The notes under the pieces are model-generated. The model ran no database searches. It was not told the DNA's origin and saw only the letters and a program-made list of their open reading frames with translations. The translations under genes and the position numbers were made by a program. A DNA stretch of 64,000 nucleotides. Source: Exiguobacterium sp. s48. GTDB taxonomy: Bacteria; Bacillota; Bacilli; Exiguobacteriales; Exiguobacteriaceae. This document shows positions 25,288 to 34,247 of this stretch, one piece after another (position 1 is the stretch's first letter; every line of letters starts with the position of its first letter). The stretch lies in the NCBI RefSeq assembly GCF_018617395.1, contig NZ_JACSKC010000001.1, positions 1,969,403 through 2,033,402 of the forward strand, written 5' to 3'.

Positions 25288-26271
25288 TTAAAATGTTGCT
25301 TTCACCGGAGAAGCACCACCGAGGCGTGCTGCCACTTTCATCGGATCAATGGCATTCCCAGCTGAACTAGCAGAGAAATTGTAGTTCCCTTTATGAATTT
25401 CAAAGTGCAAGTGTGGACCTGACGAGTTGCCCGTGGTACCGATTTGACCAATCGATTCACCTTGACGTACTGTCTGTCCTAATTTCACATTCACTTTGTG
25501 CATGTGAGCATAAACCGTCGTCCATGTTTGACCATCCACGTTGTGTTCGATCTGCACATGATTTCCATAAGGTCCGCTCGCACTGACTTTAGTGACCTTC
25601 CCTGCTTCTGCGGCATAGATAGGCGTGCCTGTTTTAGCGGCGATGTCTAATCCATTGTGGAATGTGTATCCGAACTGACCGCTCGCTGCACCGAACCCTT
25701 GTGAGAGGCGCCCTTCCGCCGGCATTAAGAATTGGTCTGGCGCCATCGCTTCATATTGTTTTTTCAAATCGCTCAATTGATTCGTTTGCTTCTTATACTG
25801 TTTCGACTTTTCATCATATGACGTCTTCACGTCCTGACGTGTCGCTTCAATTTGTTGCTGCTCTTCTTTTAACTGTTTCAGCGTTTCACTCGTTTGTTTT
25901 TTCTTCTCAACGAGTGTCTGATGCGCCTCTTCGGCTTCAGCGGCCTCTGCTTTCGCACTTGGCAACACAGAAGAAACGACTTTCGCAAAGAGTGATTGTT
26001 CTGCCGGTACAAGCTCTTTTTCGATAGATTCCAAGTCTTTAGAAGTACCTTCGATTTTATCGCGCAACGCTTCTGCTTGATGATCGACTTGCTTCAATTT
26101 CGTTTTAATGGCGTGAATGGATTGTTTTGTTTCTTTGACTTGCTGCTTCGTCTGTTGCACAGATTTTTCTGTGTGTACGAGGTCTTGCGGGGTCATTTCG
26201 CTAGCGGATGCCGTCTGCCCTTGACATAAGAGCACACCGACACCTGCTGTCATGATGAGTTGTTTCCACAT
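25288..26271 (-). CDS. Secreted M23 peptidoglycan endopeptidase with coiled coil
   Basis: The 327-residue protein has a signal peptide (residues 1-22, ending TASAS), a long coiled coil (about residues 30-190, rich in K, E and Q) and a C-terminal M23/LytM domain with the zinc ligands in FHNGLDIA (H-x3-D) and HLHFEI (HxH). The layout is that of EnvC/NlpD-like and Bacillus CwlO-partner hydrolases acting on the cell wall. The frame opens ten codons earlier, but the Shine-Dalgarno GGAGGG lies between, so the ATG at 26271 is used (12-base spacing). Confidence 0.88.
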   Translation of the reverse strand: MWKQLIMTAGVGVLLCQGQTASASEMTPQDLVHTEKSVQQTKQQVKETKQSIHAIKTKLKQVDHQAEALRDKIEGTSKDLESIEKELVPAEQSLFAKVVSSVLPSAKAEAAEAEEAHQTLVEKKKQTSETLKQLKEEQQQIEATRQDVKTSYDEKSKQYKKQTNQLSDLKKQYEAMAPDQFLMPAEGRLSQGFGAASGQFGYTFHNGLDIAAKTGTPIYAAEAGKVTKVSASGPYGNHVQIEHNVDGQTWTTVYAHMHKVNVKLGQTVRQGESIGQIGTTGNSSGPHLHFEIHKGNYNFSASSAGNAIDPMKVAARLGGASPVKATF

Positions 26272-26330
26272 ATATATAATAAACCCTCCAAATTGATACA
26301 TTCATGAACTCCAAAAAAGCTACATGTGCG

Positions 26331-26359
26331 AATATACCACTGGGGGTTAAAAATTTCAA
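26331..26359 (-). promoter_or_regulatory. Promoter of the M23 peptidase gene
   Basis: TTGAAA (26359-26354), a 17-base spacer and TATATT (26336-26331) on the minus strand give a near-consensus vegetative promoter about 60 bases before the start codon. Confidence 0.75.
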
Positions 26360-26381
26360 TATATGAAGTTTTTCATTTTCA

Positions 26382-26395
26382 TGTCATACATGACA
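26382..26395. promoter_or_regulatory. Palindrome TGTCAT-AC-ATGACA upstream of the M23 promoter
   Basis: A perfect 6+2+6 inverted repeat lies 23 bases upstream of the -35 box of the M23 gene, the usual place for an activator site. The binding protein is not known. Confidence 0.4.
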
Positions 26396-26434
26396 GCATC
26401 ATGTGAGAATTTCAGAGATCACTTCACAAGGATT

Positions 26435-26620
26435 TCACTTGCGCTTTTTTGTATAATATCCCGCCCATAGGATGCCACCGATAGAAAGAAGGGTTACACT
26501 CACGCCACCTAACAGTAGACCTTGCGACACACCTTGTGGGAGATTGGTCGTCAGGGCAATCAATGTCGCAGTATTCCCACCAATTAATACGATGATACAA
26601 ATAACTAGTAACCGCTTCAT
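26435..26620 (-). CDS. Small two-helix membrane protein (61 aa)
   Basis: A 61-residue protein with two hydrophobic helices (residues 4-23 and 33-54) and a basic C-terminus (YYTKKRK). No family recognised. Its ATG overlaps the stop codon of the GNAT gene upstream (ATGA), which supports translation. Confidence 0.65.
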   Translation of the reverse strand: MKRLLVICIIVLIGGNTATLIALTTNLPQGVSQGLLLGGVSVTLLSIGGILWAGYYTKKRK

Positions 26621-27408
26621 CAGGCGTTCTTCACCATCTCAAATTGAGTAATCTCATCTTGGACAAACCCTAATCGCCGTGCCGCTTCGACCCATTCAGG
26701 GCGGTCCGACGTCAACGTGATGTGAAGTGGCGTTCGGCTTGCTGCCGCCCGCAATAGCCATTCCGCTTCTTCTGCTCGTCCAAAAACATCGAGCAATACG
26801 TGATCGCGGTATAATAAAAATCCTATTCGATTTCCTTCTACGACTTTCACTAACTCAGCTGCTTGTTGGGTCAACCGTACATCGCGTTGCCAAATCGGAA
26901 CATGATTCGCTGCCGGATACACCTCATCAAATAACGTTTGAATCGGTTCAGAAGTCATATTTGCGGTCGTTTCTAATGAGACCGCTTGGAAGTAAAGGAT
27001 TTCGCGAGTCGTTTTGTAACCCAGCCGTTGATAGAGAGACAGCGCCGCAACGTTCCCTTGAATGACTTCAAGTAAGCGAGTACCTTTTGCTTCCGCTTCA
27101 AATCGTTGCATCAATTCGGTCGCAACGCCTAACTTCCGAACGTGTGGGGCGACTGCGAGTCCACCACAACGTGTCTGCCATTTCGAATCGAGATAAGCAA
27201 TCCCACTCAATACGACACCGACTGGCGTTTCGCCATCGTAAGCGACGATGGAACGAGATGGTTGATTTTGATCTCGTACGAGAAAGATGTCTTCGAACGT
27301 CTGCTCATCGAATTGAAACGGAATGATATAATCAGAAAAACCAGTCATAAACGCGCGATACAAATCTTGTAGTGGCGGGTTTTGACGATATGTAAGTTGT
27401 GTCGACAT
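26620..27408 (-). CDS. GNAT acetyltransferase, two-domain
   Basis: A 262-residue protein with an N-terminal GNAT domain (acetyl-CoA region APHVRKLGVATELMQRFE, then YQRLGYKTTREI near 130) and a C-terminal half that looks like a second, degenerate GNAT-type domain. The substrate is unknown. It is followed by a coupled 61-residue membrane protein. Confidence 0.82.
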   Translation of the reverse strand: MSTQLTYRQNPPLQDLYRAFMTGFSDYIIPFQFDEQTFEDIFLVRDQNQPSRSIVAYDGETPVGVVLSGIAYLDSKWQTRCGGLAVAPHVRKLGVATELMQRFEAEAKGTRLLEVIQGNVAALSLYQRLGYKTTREILYFQAVSLETTANMTSEPIQTLFDEVYPAANHVPIWQRDVRLTQQAAELVKVVEGNRIGFLLYRDHVLLDVFGRAEEAEWLLRAAASRTPLHITLTSDRPEWVEAARRLGFVQDEITQFEMVKNA

Positions 27409-27458
27409 ATAATTCCTCTCTTCTAAATGAATTTACTTACAATTGAAGGAGACTCCTC

Positions 27459-27923
27459 ATGAAAATCACACTAGACGATCGAAATGATACGCATCGACCA
27501 ATTCTCGATACGTTCACGCTACCGACGGACCAAGAAAAGTATACGACCCTGCCTAAAGACATGGATGATCCATTACCTGATGGCACTTATCCGATTGTCG
27601 TCCTCAGTACGAAACCGGTCGGAATGTTTTTACTCCATGACAATGAACGCGTCGCATCTTATACGAGCGAACCTCATGCCTTGCTCTTCTCCGCTTTCGC
27701 CATCAACTATGACGACCAAAGACAAGGTTACGCTAAAGCAGCACTCCACGAACTTCCGAAGTTCGTACAACAACAATTTCCTCATATTCGTGAAGTCGTT
27801 CTGTCGGTCAATCTGAAAAACGAAGCTGCTTTTTCCCTTTATACGCACGTTGGATGGGTTGATACAGGACGTCGCATCGATGGTCCGATTGGTGAGCAAC
27901 GGATTCTCTCCTTATCGATTTGA
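27459..27923 (+). CDS. GNAT acetyltransferase
   Basis: A 154-residue GNAT-fold protein with the CoA loop replaced by YDDQRQGYAKAALHELP and the end motif NLKNEAAFSLYTHVGW. The substrate is unknown. It is divergent from the two-domain GNAT gene and its end overlaps the convergent Nudix gene by 12 bases. Confidence 0.82.
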   Translation: MKITLDDRNDTHRPILDTFTLPTDQEKYTTLPKDMDDPLPDGTYPIVVLSTKPVGMFLLHDNERVASYTSEPHALLFSAFAINYDDQRQGYAKAALHELPKFVQQQFPHIREVVLSVNLKNEAAFSLYTHVGWVDTGRRIDGPIGEQRILSLSI

Positions 27924-28502
27924 GGCATCCATTCGTGTCAAACTCTCAAATACGTTTTGCCAGTAAGTCAGACGATGGGGGGCTAAATCGGTTTGTTTGA
28001 TTCGGACAAGATGATTCGTCATAAGAGAGCGTCCCTCAATCGTACGCAAGCTTCCTTCTGTAAGCGCCAAAAGCTCGTTCCGGTGTACCGATACGATCTC
28101 CATCACTTCCCCGTCGTCAAAATGAATCGGCTCTCCTTGATAGACATAGCTATACGTATGTGCAAATTCGCGGTCGACAAACCCGTCCAGTTCAATCACA
28201 TCCTCAAAGACACCAAGAGACGTGAGTTGCTCGAACCTCAAGGAGAGTCCGAGTTCCTCTTCGATTTCACGAATGCCATCAACAATCGTCTCGCCTGCAG
28301 TGAGGTGTCCCGCTGCGGTAATATCATATTTCCCGGGAAAATCCTGCTTCTCCATGCTTCTTCGCTGAAGGTAGATGAGGTCTTCTTTCCAGAGCCAGCA
28401 ATGGAACGTCTCATGCCAATCCCCATCCAGATGAACTTGCTCCCGCTCTTTCACTCCTATTTCTTGATGATTGGCATCAAAAATCGTGAGGAGTTCTTTC
28501 AT
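27912..28502 (-). CDS. Nudix hydrolase, IPP-isomerase-like
   Basis: A 196-residue Nudix protein of the group often annotated as isopentenyl-diphosphate isomerase-like. The start of the protein (LLTIFDANHQEIGVKER) and FHCWLWKEDLIYLQRRS are typical. The Nudix box GHLTAGETIVDGIREIEEE is intact. True IPP isomerase is unlikely because the catalytic cysteine motif NTCCSHP is absent. It is coupled by ATGA to the S66 peptidase gene upstream. Confidence 0.85.
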   Translation of the reverse strand: MKELLTIFDANHQEIGVKEREQVHLDGDWHETFHCWLWKEDLIYLQRRSMEKQDFPGKYDITAAGHLTAGETIVDGIREIEEELGLSLRFEQLTSLGVFEDVIELDGFVDREFAHTYSYVYQGEPIHFDDGEVMEIVSVHRNELLALTEGSLRTIEGRSLMTNHLVRIKQTDLAPHRLTYWQNVFESLTRMDASNR

Positions 28503-29503
28503 GTGGACACCCCATTTTCTAGAAATCGAATTATTCCATTCGTCGCATCTAACTCGACTTGAATGCCGATCGGGAAGATATGCGACGGGAATGTGTGTCC
28601 AATATCGACGTTCGTTAAAATCGGGATGTTCGTATCTCCGATGACTTCGAGCAATAAATCATTGAATGAGAAGGGTGCCGATTGATCTTGAAAATGCTCA
28701 TGTTTCCCAATGATCAGACCTGAAATCTCATCAAATACGCCAGCCAATTTTAGCATGCTGAGCGACCGTTCTTCTTCAGCCATCGTTTTGAACGAGTCTT
28801 CTAGGAATAAAATCGTTCCTTTCAAATCAGGATAATAATCTGATTTGAAAAACCCGGACATCGTATTCAAATTCCCTCCAATCAACGCCCCTCTTGCCTT
28901 CCCACCCTTTAGTGGGATCCACCCTTTATTCGGCTGCAATGTCTTGACGCGTTGTTGCGTTGACCAATCGAGCATCTCTTCGGTCCATTCATCAGGAATA
29001 TGTAACTGAAACGGAGCGTTTCGTTCTAAGCAGAGAATGTCTTTGACATATTGCTCGCCCGCCTCAAACATTCCTCCATATTCCCCGAAAGAAGGGACGA
29101 TCGCCGGTCCATAAAATGTAACGACTTCCGTTTTTGCATAACACGCCATCAAAATTGCCGTCACATCACTATAACCCATGATGATTTTAGGTTGACGTCG
29201 CAATTGCTCATAATCGATATACGGTAGTAATGAGTTCGAATTCGTTCCACCAATCGTACTGATGATCGCCTTCACTTCAGGATCATGTAAAAATGCGTTC
29301 AGTTCGTCCGCGCGATCTCGAATGGACGATGAACGAAATCCTTCTGTTTTATATGTACACATGCCCTCTTTCACCTTGAATCCCATTCGCTTGAGCTGTT
29401 CGACGCCACGTTGATAGCGTTCCTCAAATTGAACAGGTGCCGGAAAAGAAGGCGTAATGATTCCTATCGTATCCCCGACTTGCAGCTTTGGCGGTTTAAT
29501 CAT
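28499..29503 (-). CDS. S66 family peptidase (LD-carboxypeptidase/MccF-like)
   Basis: A 334-residue cytoplasmic serine peptidase of family S66, which includes LD-carboxypeptidase A (murein tripeptide recycling) and MccF (microcin C immunity). The nucleophile is in IMGYSDVTAIL near residue 112, and the Glu and His partners are in LFLEDSF and GKHEHF. The choice between murein recycling and MccF-like detoxification of aminoacyl nucleotides is open. An ATG at 29503 with GGAGTGG upstream is used as start; the frame opens nine codons earlier. Confidence 0.87.
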   Translation of the reverse strand: MIKPPKLQVGDTIGIITPSFPAPVQFEERYQRGVEQLKRMGFKVKEGMCTYKTEGFRSSSIRDRADELNAFLHDPEVKAIISTIGGTNSNSLLPYIDYEQLRRQPKIIMGYSDVTAILMACYAKTEVVTFYGPAIVPSFGEYGGMFEAGEQYVKDILCLERNAPFQLHIPDEWTEEMLDWSTQQRVKTLQPNKGWIPLKGGKARGALIGGNLNTMSGFFKSDYYPDLKGTILFLEDSFKTMAEEERSLSMLKLAGVFDEISGLIIGKHEHFQDQSAPFSFNDLLLEVIGDTNIPILTNVDIGHTFPSHIFPIGIQVELDATNGIIRFLENGVST

Positions 29504-29571
29504 GATTCCCACTCCACTCCCTCGTAACATGGTTATGAACGCATTATACCGTAGGAGTGGTCAGCCATGCT

Positions 29572-29880
29572 TCAAAATAAATCAGGGTCTTCCGATAACG
29601 TTCTCACTTTCCGAACTTTTGCTGGTCGTCCTGTCCATCCGAGCGCCACAAAGAAAAAGGCCCCCGCCAGTAAGCCGAATAATGTGATTAATCCGATTTG
29701 TACGCCGAAAAATCCGTACTGTTCTCCTAATTTCACGAGTAAAAGTGGAGCGAATAGACAAATGAGGCTGAGTGAAAAGAGCCCACCTTTCACTCGACGT
29801 TTTGCATTACCAATTGTATACCAACCAAACGTGAGCCATACACAAGCCACCAAACCGAGTGTTCCCATCATCATCCACAT
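29572..29880 (-). CDS. Three-helix membrane protein, unknown
   Basis: A 102-residue protein starting MWMMMGTLGL with three hydrophobic helices and a basic C-terminal tail (GRPAKVRKVRTL). Longer in-frame starts up to 30009 would enter the region of the divergent gene at 30025; the ATG at 29880 has GAGGTG about eight bases upstream. No family recognised. Confidence 0.6.
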   Translation of the reverse strand: MWMMMGTLGLVACVWLTFGWYTIGNAKRRVKGGLFSLSLICLFAPLLLVKLGEQYGFFGVQIGLITLFGLLAGAFFFVALGWTGRPAKVRKVRTLSEDPDLF

Positions 29881-30024
29881 TCGCCCACACCTCACCTTTT
29901 CGTTTTTCTTTCTATTCCCCATTTTTCTTATGATTCCTACTATTTTTTCAAGTAATGAGAGAATTTCTGGGTAAAGATACATTAGATGAGATGCGAAACG
30001 GGACGACAAAGGAGTGAGGTAGAC

Positions 30025-30339
30025 ATGAGTTCACGATTAACCTTTGCCTTAATCTTTCTCGGTCTTTTTTTAGTCGCCGTTTATTGGCTGAGCACGTGGA
30101 ATGACAACATGGTCGAAGGACAGATTGAACGAGTCGATATCCCCCAAATATTGATTGAATCTACCGAATCCTCTGAAGAAGTCACATTGCGTGTCATCTT
30201 GATCAATGATCAAACCGAAGTCACTGGCATCGTCAACAGCGTACAAGGGCTACAGAGCGGCCAACTGGTAACAATCGAGGTCATTCCGACGAATTCGAAC
30301 TTGAACATCGCGCGGACGATTGAAGTCATGGCACCATGA
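30025..30339 (+). CDS. Membrane-anchored small beta-rich protein
   Basis: A 104-residue protein with an N-terminal membrane helix (residues 5-22) and an extracellular part predicted to be beta-rich (MVEGQIERVDIPQ..., TLRVILINDQTEVTGIVNSV), similar in layout to DUF3221/OB-type lipoproteins of Bacilli, but no family is assigned. AAAGGAG is nine bases before the ATG. Confidence 0.65.
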   Translation: MSSRLTFALIFLGLFLVAVYWLSTWNDNMVEGQIERVDIPQILIESTESSEEVTLRVILINDQTEVTGIVNSVQGLQSGQLVTIEVIPTNSNLNIARTIEVMAP

Positions 30340-30411
30340 TTTTTTGAAATGAAGCGTAACTTTTCCAGAACTGTGGAATATGACAACAGAATCCAAAAAG
30401 GAGTGGTCGGA

Positions 30412-31197
30412 TTGATTTCAAACAAATTATTATCTGGAAAAGTAGCGTTCGTCACGGGAGCGGCCTCTGGAATCGGACGCGCCGCTGTCATTCGCTTTAT
30501 TCAAGCGGGTGCGAAAGTCGCCATTCTCGACTTGAATGAGGAGGAGGCGATGCGTCTCGCTAGTCTTGTGGGGGAAGAGCGCGCCATCGGTATTCGTGTG
30601 GATGTGTCGGATGAGCAGGCGATGAAAGAAGCGTATGCACAGACGATGGATCGATTCGGTCAAATCGATATCGTCTTCGCGAACGCTGGACGAAACGGGG
30701 CCATCACACCGATTGAACATTTATCTTTAGAGGATTGGAACGGTGTCATCGAGACGAATCTCACCGGGACCTTCCTAACCGTCAAACATGCGATTCCACA
30801 TTTGAAAGAGAAGGGTGGAAGCATCATTATCACTTCATCAATCAATGGCAACCGCTATTTTAAAAATTTCGGTTTCAGTGGTTATGCCACAACAAAAGCG
30901 GGACAGACCGGTTTTGCGAAAATGGCTGCCGCCGAACTCGCTCAATTTGGAATCCGGGTCAACTCCATCTGTCCAGGGGCCATCGATACAAATATCGATG
31001 ATTCGACCAATCGTGACGATGCATTGCTTGAAGAAGTCGTTATTCCCATCGAGTATCCGCTCGGGAACCAGCCACTCGCCGGAAAGTCCGGTTCCGCCAA
31101 ACAAGTCGCGGACGTCGTCTTGTTTTTTGCAAGCAACATGTCGAGCCATGTCACGGGCTCTGAGGTTTACGTTGACGGTGCGGAATCCCTCTTGTAA
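30412..31197 (+). CDS. Short-chain dehydrogenase/reductase
   Basis: A 261-residue classical SDR. The cofactor motif is TGAASGIGRA near residue 15, NAG is in FANAGRNG, the catalytic serine is in IITSSINGN and the YxxxK in YATTKAGQ. The end (VTGSEVYVDGAESLL) is normal. The open frame begins at 30349, but AAGGAG at about 30400 points to a TTG at 30412 as start, giving the usual family length. The substrate is unknown. Confidence 0.88.
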   Translation: MISNKLLSGKVAFVTGAASGIGRAAVIRFIQAGAKVAILDLNEEEAMRLASLVGEERAIGIRVDVSDEQAMKEAYAQTMDRFGQIDIVFANAGRNGAITPIEHLSLEDWNGVIETNLTGTFLTVKHAIPHLKEKGGSIIITSSINGNRYFKNFGFSGYATTKAGQTGFAKMAAAELAQFGIRVNSICPGAIDTNIDDSTNRDDALLEEVVIPIEYPLGNQPLAGKSGSAKQVADVVLFFASNMSSHVTGSEVYVDGAESLL

Positions 31198-31202
31198 TCG
31201 AA

Positions 31203-31234
31203 AAGCAGGTCGTCTCATCCGAGACGGCCTGCTT
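31203..31234. terminator. Bidirectional terminator between SDR and GNAT genes
   Basis: A 14-bp stem with one mismatch (31203-31216 with 31221-31234) lies between two convergent genes. Confidence 0.85.
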
Positions 31235-32027
31235 ATTTGAGAATAGGACTTTTCATGACAGCTTTTTGGTAGAACGGCTGAAAACCGAGCCGTTCCATAT
31301 TACGTCCAGATGCCGAATCGACTTTCGTCGTTACGGTCAAGACGTCACAGCCAAGCGCTTTCGCCTCGGCAATCCGTTCCAAAATGAGTTGCGTCTGATA
31401 CCCTTTTTGCCGATATGCCGGGACGGTGCTCGTCAGAAACAATTCTCCAATTCCGTCTTGTATCGCTAAAATCCCACCTGCTACGACAGTATCCGCTTCT
31501 CGGACGAGATAGGCGTGATTACTCGGGAGTGCATAGAATCCTTTAGCCGTATCAATCGTTTCTTGAAGGATGGTTCCGGATTCGGCAAATCCTGCCGCAA
31601 TCGCATGTGCCCACTCATGAATTGTTTCATTCTTTACTTTTTCGACCTGGGTCGTTGTAGAATCAGACGAATATTGTTTCAAATCCAACGTCCACACATC
31701 TAAAAAGTGATCGAGTGTGTAGTTACGCTCTTGCAACAAGCGGAGTAACGAGTCCTCTGCCAATGGACAAACTTCGATATGTAGACGTGATACGTTTTTC
31801 CCGCGTACCCACTTTTCCATTTGATGCAGATCATAAAAGCTTGTCGGTCGATTCAACCCGAATCCGACCGCAAAGCTCATATTCCCCATTTTAAACACGT
31901 GTCCTTTACCTTCTACGTGCAGTTCCGCACCTTCATAGGGAGGGGTTTGTTTGCGATGTCGAATGTAAGCAGACGTCCCCTCTGCTTTGATGCGCTCGAT
32001 GCGTCGTGCCAATTCTAAACGTTTCAC
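31233..32027 (-). CDS. GNAT acetyltransferase
   Basis: A 264-residue protein with a C-terminal GNAT domain (LTSTVPAYRQKGYQTQLILERIAEA followed by SGRNMERLGFQPFY). The N-terminal half has no clear homologue but resembles the N-terminal domain of other two-domain GNATs. The start is a GTG six bases after GGGAGGG; the ATG nine codons earlier would put the Shine-Dalgarno inside the gene. The substrate is unknown. Confidence 0.82.
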   Translation of the reverse strand: MKRLELARRIERIKAEGTSAYIRHRKQTPPYEGAELHVEGKGHVFKMGNMSFAVGFGLNRPTSFYDLHQMEKWVRGKNVSRLHIEVCPLAEDSLLRLLQERNYTLDHFLDVWTLDLKQYSSDSTTTQVEKVKNETIHEWAHAIAAGFAESGTILQETIDTAKGFYALPSNHAYLVREADTVVAGGILAIQDGIGELFLTSTVPAYRQKGYQTQLILERIAEAKALGCDVLTVTTKVDSASGRNMERLGFQPFYQKAVMKSPILK

Positions 32028-32069
32028 TTTGTTCCCTCCCTTGTCTTTTTTCATGTTGAGTGTAGCATA

Positions 32070-32567
32070 TCACGTTCGGATGAGATGACCGTACTGAATC
32101 ATTCGTTCTCGTACAGAAGGAACGAGGTCCTCAGATCCTAACACGGCTTCCCATTCTTGTAACCTCACATCAATCACTTCATCTGCTTGTAAAGTGAGTT
32201 GTCCTAAGTCAATGGGGTTCTCGCATACGTAACAGTACAGATCCAAGAAATAGGTGCCCCGCTTAATCGTTGTCACGAACCGAAGTTGCTCAGGCAACAC
32301 GCATAGCCCCAGCTCTTCTTTCAGCTCACGGACCGCACCTTGTCGACTCGTTTCTCCAGCTAAAATCGAGCCCCCGGTTCCTTCCCACAGAAGCGGGTAC
32401 GTCTTGTCCGGATGGCGTTTTGATAGCAAGAGTCTCCCATCCGAATCGAACGTGAACACTTCGATGACCGTATGAAATGTATGCGGTTCTAGTTCATCCC
32501 CACGAAAATGGGTTCGACCGAGCAGTTGCCGATTTTCGTCGAGTAAATCCCACATTTCTCGGCTCAT
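32070..32567 (-). CDS. Nudix hydrolase
   Basis: A 165-residue Nudix protein of the IPP-isomerase-like group (start MWDLLDENRQLLGRTHFRG). The Nudix box GSILAGETSRQGAVRELKEE is intact near residue 67. Substrate unknown. The start overlaps the stop of the saccharopine dehydrogenase-like gene (ATGA), so both are co-translated. Confidence 0.87.
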   Translation of the reverse strand: MSREMWDLLDENRQLLGRTHFRGDELEPHTFHTVIEVFTFDSDGRLLLSKRHPDKTYPLLWEGTGGSILAGETSRQGAVRELKEELGLCVLPEQLRFVTTIKRGTYFLDLYCYVCENPIDLGQLTLQADEVIDVRLQEWEAVLGSEDLVPSVRERMIQYGHLIRT

Positions 32568-33631
32568 GGACGAATCTCATCAATCGTGAACGAAGAGGAG
32601 CCTTGAATCTCTTCGATAAAGTGTGAGCCAAACAACATGGCTGGGGTGAAACTTCCAGCAAGCATTCCGCCGGAGCCAAGTAATCGTTTGACGACGGCGA
32701 GTGCGCCATATACGGTGAAGGCATACGTGCTCGCAGTTTGAATGCGAACGATGATTTTACGGCCCCCCTCATTTGTTGCCTCGCCCCATACATACGTCGA
32801 GTTTTTTTCACGTTCGGCTTCATTTGGTCCCGATACGTTCTCATCGACATAGCGGAGCAATCGTTCCTGCACCGCCTCTTTTCCAAGAATCGGGCTGAAC
32901 CAGGACAAAGCGCGTGCCAAATAAGCGGCCGCTGTCGGGACCGGCACCCACGTCGTAATATTTGGGATGTCCGTCGTATAATAGGCGGTCGAAACATCTC
33001 CCCAAGGAATCGCGATGGCGGTACGGCTTCCACGTCCGAAATCAATCGTTCTTCGTTTTGCCCCGATTGGGAATGATGATAGTTTCCCGTTCACACGTTC
33101 CATACTGCTCGATCCAAGACCACGGACAGCCGTTTTCATCGTACCTGGAGAAATACCAGCTGCCGCCGAAAATCCGAGGGCGAGTGTCGTCGCATCCGGC
33201 AAAAGTTCCCGTAATTTTCGTGCGACACAGTCTGTTGGGATGACATCAAACCCAACACCGGAACATAAAATCACACCACGTTCTTTGGCTTGAGCCGCTC
33301 GCTGTTTAGAATGGACATATTCGAACACGTCGATTTCCCCGGTAATGTCTAAATAATGTGTGCCCGTTTCCAGACATGCCTCAATCATCACTTGGCTCGT
33401 ATCCGTGAACGGACCCGCACAGTGAAGTACCAAATCCACATTGTGAAGCGCCTCGATTGCCGCTTCGCGACTTAATGCAAATATTGCTGTCTCGCAGTCG
33501 AGCTCGTCCCCGAGGCGATGAATCTCACGTCCGTTCCGACCGGCAAGAATCGGACGCAATCCGTCACGGACAGCCTGTCGGGCAATCAGTTCCCCCGTAT
33601 AGCCATTCGCCCCATAAATCATCCATTTCAT
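32564..33631 (-). CDS. Saccharopine dehydrogenase-like NAD(P)-binding protein
   Basis: A 355-residue protein with the N-terminal Rossmann motif YGANGYTGELIA and the saccharopine-dehydrogenase NADP-binding pattern (LAGRNGREIHRL, HCAGPF, YLDITGE). It is of the kind also called trans-acting enoyl reductase. True lysine-pathway activity is doubtful. AAGGAGG seven bases before the ATG at 33631 selects this start over the frame opening at 33715. Confidence 0.85.
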   Translation of the reverse strand: MKWMIYGANGYTGELIARQAVRDGLRPILAGRNGREIHRLGDELDCETAIFALSREAAIEALHNVDLVLHCAGPFTDTSQVMIEACLETGTHYLDITGEIDVFEYVHSKQRAAQAKERGVILCSGVGFDVIPTDCVARKLRELLPDATTLALGFSAAAGISPGTMKTAVRGLGSSSMERVNGKLSSFPIGAKRRTIDFGRGSRTAIAIPWGDVSTAYYTTDIPNITTWVPVPTAAAYLARALSWFSPILGKEAVQERLLRYVDENVSGPNEAEREKNSTYVWGEATNEGGRKIIVRIQTASTYAFTVYGALAVVKRLLGSGGMLAGSFTPAMLFGSHFIEEIQGSSSFTIDEIRP

Positions 33632-33671
33632 CTTGAAACCTCCTTGTATGAGTTTGTCCATGTTCGTTTCC

Positions 33672-34151
33672 CTAAATCGAGTTGAATCGAACGAAGAAAT
33701 CTTGAACGACTCCAATCAGATATACACTCCCCATCGCAACGAGCCAGCATCCAATCGGGATGAAAAGATTTTTGATTACCACTCGTTTCGTCACATCGAT
33801 CTGATTCATCAATCGACGATCAATCAGGAAGAACAAAACGGCTGCGAGCAGACTCAACCATGACAAGATGAGTCCAAATAGAATATGTAAAACGAACGAA
33901 ATGAACAACTGTACGCGTTCCGAATTGAATCGCTTTGCGACCCAACCACTAAACCACGATGTCACGACGCCATATGTAAAAATGATGGGAAAACTATAAG
34001 CCATGTAAACCGTACATAATAATAGAAATCCAGATACGCTCTCTAAAAATGAAGTTTCCACAAGTGTTTGTTGCGAAAATTCAACAATGCTTAATAGAAG
34101 CGCATAGATAGGCACAGTCCAGGAAGCCGCGATGATTTTTCGTTTCACCAT
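33672..34151 (-). CDS. Multi-pass membrane protein, unknown
   Basis: A 159-residue protein with four hydrophobic helices (about 9-26, 39-66, 81-109 and 132-150) and a basic loop. No family recognised. It follows the FMN-reductase gene's terminator and appears monocistronic. Confidence 0.65.
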   Translation of the reverse strand: MVKRKIIAASWTVPIYALLLSIVEFSQQTLVETSFLESVSGFLLLCTVYMAYSFPIIFTYGVVTSWFSGWVAKRFNSERVQLFISFVLHILFGLILSWLSLLAAVLFFLIDRRLMNQIDVTKRVVIKNLFIPIGCWLVAMGSVYLIGVVQDFFVRFNSI

Positions 34152-34210
34152 CGAATCCCTCCTTTCTTTCCATTCTTCTCCACTTTAGCGCAATCCACTT
34201 GAAAACGCAC

Positions 34211-34235
34211 AAAAACCAGCCTGAATTCAGGCTGG
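34211..34235 (-). terminator. Terminator of the quinone-response operon
   Basis: A perfect palindrome (34216-34235) followed by a T run on the minus strand, 13 bases after the stop of the FMN-reductase gene. Confidence 0.85.
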
Positions 34236-34247
34236 CTTCGCGATTTG

